DNA from: Devosia equisanguinis
Lineage (GTDB): Bacteria; Pseudomonadota; Alphaproteobacteria; Rhizobiales; Devosiaceae
Length of the DNA stretch: 8,145 nucleotides
Direction: 5' to 3'
Assembly (NCBI GenBank): GCA_945888565.1
Contig: CAMDAL010000175.1
Span: 1-8,145 of the forward strand
Shown: in pieces, positions 4,589 through 8,145 of the stretch
Layout of the letters: each line of letters begins with the position of its first letter
Numbering within the stretch: the stretch's first letter is position 1
The notes under the pieces: model-generated
Database searches by the model: none
What the model saw: the letters and a program-made list of their open reading frames with translations, nothing else
Told to the model about the DNA's origin: nothing
Translations under genes and position numbers: made by a program

Positions 4589-6640
4589 GTGCTCGACACC
4601 CCCGCCTATCTCGACAAGCTGAACCCCGCCCAGCGGGAGGCGGTGACGCATGACGGCGGGCCGCTGCTGGTCATCGCCGGGGCCGGGTCCGGCAAGACCA
4701 ACACGCTCGCCCACCGTGTCGCGCACCTCGTCGTCAACGGCGCCGACCCGCGCCGCATCCTGCTGATGACCTTCTCGCGCCGCGCCTCCTCCGAAATGCA
4801 GCGCCGCGTTGAACGCCTCGTGGCCCAGGTGATGCGCGACAAGGCCGGCATCATCGCCGATGCGCTCAGCTGGTCCGGCACCTTCCACGGCATCGGCGCC
4901 CGCCTCCTGCGCGAGCATGCCGAACAGATAGGCCTCGAACCCGGCTTCTCGATCCACGACCGCGAGGACTCGGGCGACCTGATGAACATCATCCGCCACG
5001 AGATGGGGTTCTCGGAGGCCAAGAAGCGCTTCCCCACCAAGGGCACCTGCCTCGCCATCTACTCGCGCGTCGTCAACGCCGAACAAGACATTGAGCGCAT
5101 CCTCAAGGACCACTTCCCCTGGGTCGCGATGTGGGCCAACGAGTTGCGCGATCTCTTCGGCGCCTACACCGAAGCCAAGCAGCGCCAGCAGGTGCTCGAT
5201 TACGACGACCTGCTGCTCTACTGGGCCGCCATGATGCGCGAGCCGACCATCGCCGCCGATCTCGGCGAGCGCTTCGACCACGTGCTGGTCGACGAGTATC
5301 AGGATACCAACCGCCTGCAGGCCTCGATCCTGCTGGCGCTCAAGCCGAAGGGCGACGGGCTCACCGTGGTCGGCGACGATGCGCAGTCCATCTACTCGTT
5401 CCGCGCCGCCACCGTGCGCAACATCCTCGAGTTCCCCGACGCCTTCACCCCGCCTGCCCGGATCGTCACGCTCGATCGCAACTACCGCTCCACCCAGCCG
5501 ATCCTCGCGGCCGCCAATGCGGTGATCTCCGAGAGCAAGGAGCGCTTCACCAAGAACCTCTGGACCGAGCGGCTGGCCAGCGAGAAGCCGCGGCTCGTCA
5601 CGGTGAAATCCGAAGCCGACCAGGCTCGCTACGTCGTCGAAAGCGTGCTCGCCTGCCGCGAGGGCGGCACTGCCCTCAAGCAGCAGGCGGTGCTGTTCCG
5701 CACCTCCAGCCACTCCGCCGAGCTCGAGATCGAACTGACGCGCCGCAACATTCCGTTCTTGAAGTTCGGCGGCCTGAAATTCCTCGACGCCGCACATATC
5801 AAGGACATGCTGGCGCTGCTGCGCTTCGTCGACAACCCGCGCGACCGCGTCGCCGGCTTCCGCGTGCTGCAGCTGCTGCCGGGCATTGGTCCCGGCTCGG
5901 CCGGCAGGGTGCTCGACGCCATGCTCGACAGCGCCAATCCGCTGCAGACGCTGCTCGAAGCGCCCGCCCCGTCGCGCGGCTCCGAAGGCTGGCCCGGCCT
6001 GCTCGAGGTCGTCGGCAATCTGGGCCGCGGCGGCGGCTGGCCGGCAGAGCTGTTCACCGCCCGGCTCTGGTACGAACCGCTGATGGAGGCCGTCTACGAA
6101 GACGCCGAAGTCCGCAAGGAAGACCTCTACCAGCTCGAACAGATCGCCTCCGGCTACCCCAGCCGCGAGCGCTTCATCACCGAGCTGACCCTCGATCCGC
6201 CCGACGCCACCTCCGACCAGGCCGGCGTCCCCATGCTCGACGAGGACTACCTGATCCTCTCGACCATCCACTCCGCCAAGGGACAGGAGTGGAAAAACGT
6301 CCATGTGCTGAACGTCGTCGATGGCGCCATCCCGTCCGACCTCGGCACCGGCTCCACGCACGAACTGGAGGAAGAGCGCCGCCTCCTCTACGTCGCGATG
6401 ACCCGGGCCAAGGACGAACTGCACCTGATGATCCCGCAGCGCTTCTACGTGCACCAGCAGACGCCGCGCGGCGACAAGCACGTCTACGCCCAGCGCACCC
6501 GCTTCATCACCCGGGCCATGCTTGGGCTGTTCGACGACATGTTCTGGCCCGCAGTGACGCCCGCCGAAATCCGCGGTGGCACCACGGCCCCCAAAGTGGA
6601 TATCGGCGCCGGCCTTAGGCAGATGTGGAAGAAAGCCTGA
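4589..6640 (+). CDS. UvrD/PcrA-type ATP-dependent DNA helicase (SF1A)
   Basis: This is a 3'-5' superfamily 1 DNA helicase of the UvrD/Rep/PcrA group. All motifs are present in order: Q motif NPAQREAV (12-19), Walker A AGAGSGKT (30-37), motif Ia LLMTFSRRAS (58-67), motif II VDEYQDT (234-240), motif III VVGDDAQSIYSFRAA (260-274), motif IV region LDRNYRS (295-301), motif V STIHSAKGQEW (558-568) and motif VI EERRLLYVAMTRAKDEL (595-611). Length 683 is normal for the group, and no nuclease domain is fused, unlike AddA or RecB. GTG at 4589 is the only GTG, ATG or TTG start after the in-frame stop at 4559. It is probably not the housekeeping UvrD or AddA but an additional helicase often found in alphaproteobacteria. 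It is followed after 37 nt by the YcaQ-type glycosylase and preceded by a LexA-like site, consistent with SOS-linked repair. Which of uvrD, pcrA or rep it matches best cannot be settled by eye. Confidence 0.95.
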   Translation: MLDTPAYLDKLNPAQREAVTHDGGPLLVIAGAGSGKTNTLAHRVAHLVVNGADPRRILLMTFSRRASSEMQRRVERLVAQVMRDKAGIIADALSWSGTFHGIGARLLREHAEQIGLEPGFSIHDREDSGDLMNIIRHEMGFSEAKKRFPTKGTCLAIYSRVVNAEQDIERILKDHFPWVAMWANELRDLFGAYTEAKQRQQVLDYDDLLLYWAAMMREPTIAADLGERFDHVLVDEYQDTNRLQASILLALKPKGDGLTVVGDDAQSIYSFRAATVRNILEFPDAFTPPARIVTLDRNYRSTQPILAAANAVISESKERFTKNLWTERLASEKPRLVTVKSEADQARYVVESVLACREGGTALKQQAVLFRTSSHSAELEIELTRRNIPFLKFGGLKFLDAAHIKDMLALLRFVDNPRDRVAGFRVLQLLPGIGPGSAGRVLDAMLDSANPLQTLLEAPAPSRGSEGWPGLLEVVGNLGRGGGWPAELFTARLWYEPLMEAVYEDAEVRKEDLYQLEQIASGYPSRERFITELTLDPPDATSDQAGVPMLDEDYLILSTIHSAKGQEWKNVHVLNVVDGAIPSDLGTGSTHELEEERRLLYVAMTRAKDELHLMIPQRFYVHQQTPRGDKHVYAQRTRFITRAMLGLFDDMFWPAVTPAEIRGGTTAPKVDIGAGLRQMWKKA

Positions 6641-6651
6641 CACCGGCTGGC

Positions 6652-6659
6652 AGGAGGGG
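6652..6659 (+). promoter_or_regulatory. Strong Shine-Dalgarno sequence; start of ycaQ uncertain
   Basis: AGGAGGGG ends 18 nt before the ATG at 6678 but 9 nt before an in-frame TTG at 6669. Spacing favours the TTG (adding three residues); codon preference favours the ATG. The conserved domain is unaffected. Confidence 0.45.
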
Positions 6660-6677
6660 TGCGATAGCTTGCCGACC

Positions 6678-7835
6678 ATGACGAAAGCTCCCGCGACGAC
6701 GTCGAAGCAACCCCGCGCCCTCCCCCTCCCCGAGGCACGGCGCATCTGGCTGCATGCCCAGCGCCTCGACGCTCGCGCCCCCTTCGGCGACGGCGCGGCA
6801 GCAACCACGCGCGCCATCGAGCACCTAGGCTACGTGCAGATCGACACCATCAATGTCATCGAACGCGCCCACCACCACATCCTGTTCTCGCGCATTCCCG
6901 CTTATCGCCGCGCCGACCTGCATCAGGCGCAGACGGTGGACAAGACGGTGTTCGAGTACTGGACGCACGCCCTCGCGTTCGTGCCGGTGCGCGACATCCG
7001 CTTCTACCTCAACGAGATGAAGCATCACGCGTCCGAGCCGATGCGCTGGTACGCCGAGGCCGACCCCAACGACCTGAAGAAGCTGCTGCGCCAGATCCGC
7101 AAGGACGGCGCCCTGTCGATCCGTGACATCGACACCGACGAACTGGTCGAAAAGGATCACCTGTGGGGCAGCCGCAAGCCATCGAAGCGGGTGCTGCAAT
7201 ACGGCTTCTACTCAGGCGAACTCACCATTTCCGAACGCATCGGCATGGTGAAGACCTACGAACTGATCGACCGCCATTTCGGCTGGCCACCCCGCCCCCG
7301 CGCCGCTACCGAAAAGCAGATCACCGAGCACTTGATCGACCGCGCCCTGACGGCGCAGGGCCTGATCAGCGGCCCCTCGGTGATGCATCCCCGCCTGCGC
7401 TTCACCCCGGAAATGGCCGAGATCATCGACGGGCGGGTGCGGCGGAAGCAGCTGGTCCCGGTGACGGTCAACGGCGAATTGCACTTCGCCACCCCCGAGG
7501 CGCTGGAGCCACCAACCGCCGGCGAGCCGCTCGTCCACATCCTGTCGCCGTTCGACCCGCTGGTCATCCAGCGCCGGCGGCTGAAGCTGTTCTTCGGCTA
7601 CGAGCACGTGTTCGAGGCCTACGTGAAGGTCGAGAAGCGCCAGTTCGGCTACTTCACCCTGCCCGTGCTGATCGGCGACGAGGTGGTAGCGGTGCTGGAC
7701 CTCAAGACCGACCGCGCAGCGCGAAAACTCCTCATCCAGGCCTGGCACCGGATCGAGCCGGAAACCCCGGAGCGAAAGCACCTGATCGAGGAAGAACTCG
7801 GCCGGTTCGAGCGTTTTCAACTCTCCGCCGATTAG
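6678..7835 (+). CDS. ycaQ: YcaQ/AlkX-type winged-helix DNA glycosylase
   Basis: The protein belongs to the HTH_42 (DUF1006) winged-helix family that includes AlkZ and E. coli YcaQ (AlkX), monofunctional glycosylases that excise alkylated bases and unhook interstrand crosslinks. The diagnostic segment is GYVQIDTINVIERAHHHILF, residues 51-70. Q54-I55-D56 is the QxD catalytic motif of the YcaQ/AlkX branch, as opposed to QxQ in AlkZ. VFEYWTHALAFVP (91-103) is a second family landmark. Further marks are HILSPFDPLVIQRRRLKLFFGYEH (written here as HILSPFDPLV then RRRLKLFFGYEH) near the C-terminus and a closing region ending ELGRFERFQLSAD. The product is 385 residues from the ATG, a normal length. An in-frame TTG nine bases upstream is an alternative start. 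It follows the helicase by 37 nt on the same strand, so the pair is likely an operon acting on crosslinked or alkylated DNA. It converges on the pentapeptide-repeat gene with 4 nt between the stops. Confidence 0.88.
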   Translation: MTKAPATTSKQPRALPLPEARRIWLHAQRLDARAPFGDGAAATTRAIEHLGYVQIDTINVIERAHHHILFSRIPAYRRADLHQAQTVDKTVFEYWTHALAFVPVRDIRFYLNEMKHHASEPMRWYAEADPNDLKKLLRQIRKDGALSIRDIDTDELVEKDHLWGSRKPSKRVLQYGFYSGELTISERIGMVKTYELIDRHFGWPPRPRAATEKQITEHLIDRALTAQGLISGPSVMHPRLRFTPEMAEIIDGRVRRKQLVPVTVNGELHFATPEALEPPTAGEPLVHILSPFDPLVIQRRRLKLFFGYEHVFEAYVKVEKRQFGYFTLPVLIGDEVVAVLDLKTDRAARKLLIQAWHRIEPETPERKHLIEEELGRFERFQLSAD

Positions 7836-7839
7836 CCAG

Positions 7840-8145
7840 CTACCGCGCCCGCACCTTCAATCCCGTAGCCGACAGGATCATTTCCGCCTGCGCCGCAGAA
7901 ACGACCGCGCCCTTGAATCGACCTGCCCCGGCCAGCAGCGACAGCCCGGTCAGATCGGCGCCGCGCAGGTCAGCCCCCTCGAAGCGGGCATTGTCGATAT
8001 TCGCCTCGCGCAGGCTGCTTTTCTCGAACACCGTATCGCGGAAATCGCACTTGGCGAGGTCGGACATCGACAGGTCGACGCCGCTGAGCTTGTCCTTGCG
8101 GAACGAGAAACCGGCGAGCTTGGCCGCCACCAGCAGCGTGTCGGT
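7840..8145 (-). CDS. Pentapeptide-repeat protein, C-terminal part (partial)
   Basis: The minus-strand frame is open from the right edge to a TAG at 7842-7840. A GTG at 8130 could be read as a start, but the frame continues upstream as TDTLLV, so I treat the gene as truncated by the window edge. The visible part has pentapeptide-repeat character (A[D/N]LxX): SGVDLSMSDL, CDFRDTVFEKSSL, then REANIDNARFEGADLRGADL, giving roughly nine or ten repeats, or about two turns of a right-handed quadrilateral beta-helix. A short non-repeat tail follows (AEMILSATGLKVRAR). Such proteins vary widely in function; some mimic DNA and protect gyrase (Qnr type), but nothing visible here supports that role. The stop lies 4 nt from the ycaQ stop, so the genes converge. 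Confidence 0.82.
   Translation of the reverse strand, partial: TDTLLVAAKLAGFSFRKDKLSGVDLSMSDLAKCDFRDTVFEKSSLREANIDNARFEGADLRGADLTGLSLLAGAGRFKGAVVSAAQAEMILSATGLKVRAR

Noticed and set aside
6641..6677. Hairpin or regulatory site between helicase and ycaQ
   Set aside because: Only 4-bp GGCA/TGCC complementarity is visible around the Shine-Dalgarno sequence, within chance expectation.
3839..6817. Very long open frame (992 codons) on the minus strand opposite tfuA, DUF1801 and the helicase
   Set aside because: It lies opposite three well-supported genes. Long antisense frames are expected in high-GC DNA with G/C third positions, and its composition (rich in Gly, Ala, Val, Glu, Asp and His with no family motif) is that of a shadow.
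7840..8130. GTG at 8130 as the true start of the pentapeptide-repeat gene
   Set aside because: The frame is open to the window edge and no ribosome binding site can be assessed, so a complete 96-residue protein is not supported.
1..8145. tRNA, rRNA or CRISPR array
   Set aside because: No cloverleaf-like intergenic segment, rRNA-like sequence or regularly spaced repeats were found; intergenic gaps are all under 90 nt.

Overview
The window reads as a high-GC alphaproteobacterial chromosome, most likely a Hyphomicrobiales (rhizobial-type) genome. This is inferred from strong G/C third-position bias, a BTAD/TPR regulator next to a YcaO-TfuA pair, a GAAC-N7-GAAT sequence resembling the alphaproteobacterial LexA box, and the helicase and YcaQ types. 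No ribosomal marker is present, so the genus is not determined.

Layout. (1) 1-147: the outer end of an IS66-family insertion sequence, carrying the first 32 codons of its transposase on the minus strand and running off the left edge. (2) 149-1939: a large regulator with a broken winged-helix remnant, a BTAD domain, a TolB_N/FlgO-like domain and a TPR tail. The IS end sits inside its DNA-binding domain, so the first part of the gene is missing and the present ORF starts within IS DNA. (3) 1970-4126: a 72-residue small protein, a YcaO cyclodehydratase-family enzyme and a TfuA protein, closely spaced (30 nt, 25 nt, then a 4-nt overlap). This is a compact YcaO-TfuA peptide-modification locus of the kind linked to thioamide (or azoline) formation, and the small protein is the obvious candidate substrate. 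(4) 4130-4501: a DUF1801 protein starting 3 nt after tfuA. (5) 4589-7835: a UvrD/PcrA-type helicase and a YcaQ/AlkX-type DNA glycosylase, a likely DNA-repair pair preceded by a candidate LexA operator. (6) 7840-8145: the C-terminal part of a pentapeptide-repeat protein on the minus strand, converging on ycaQ and cut by the right edge.

How it works together. The regulator probably controlled the small protein-YcaO-TfuA unit. With its winged helix cut by the IS, the unit may now be silent, constitutive, or driven from the IS end. No transporter, leader peptidase, dehydrogenase, E1-like protein or sulfur carrier lies in the window, so sulfur would have to come from elsewhere in the genome. The most interesting object is the minimal YcaO-TfuA locus with a cysteine-free 72-residue candidate substrate that carries an imperfect G-x-[KR]-D-D-A repeat at both ends. 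No stretch over 300 bases lacks a gene.
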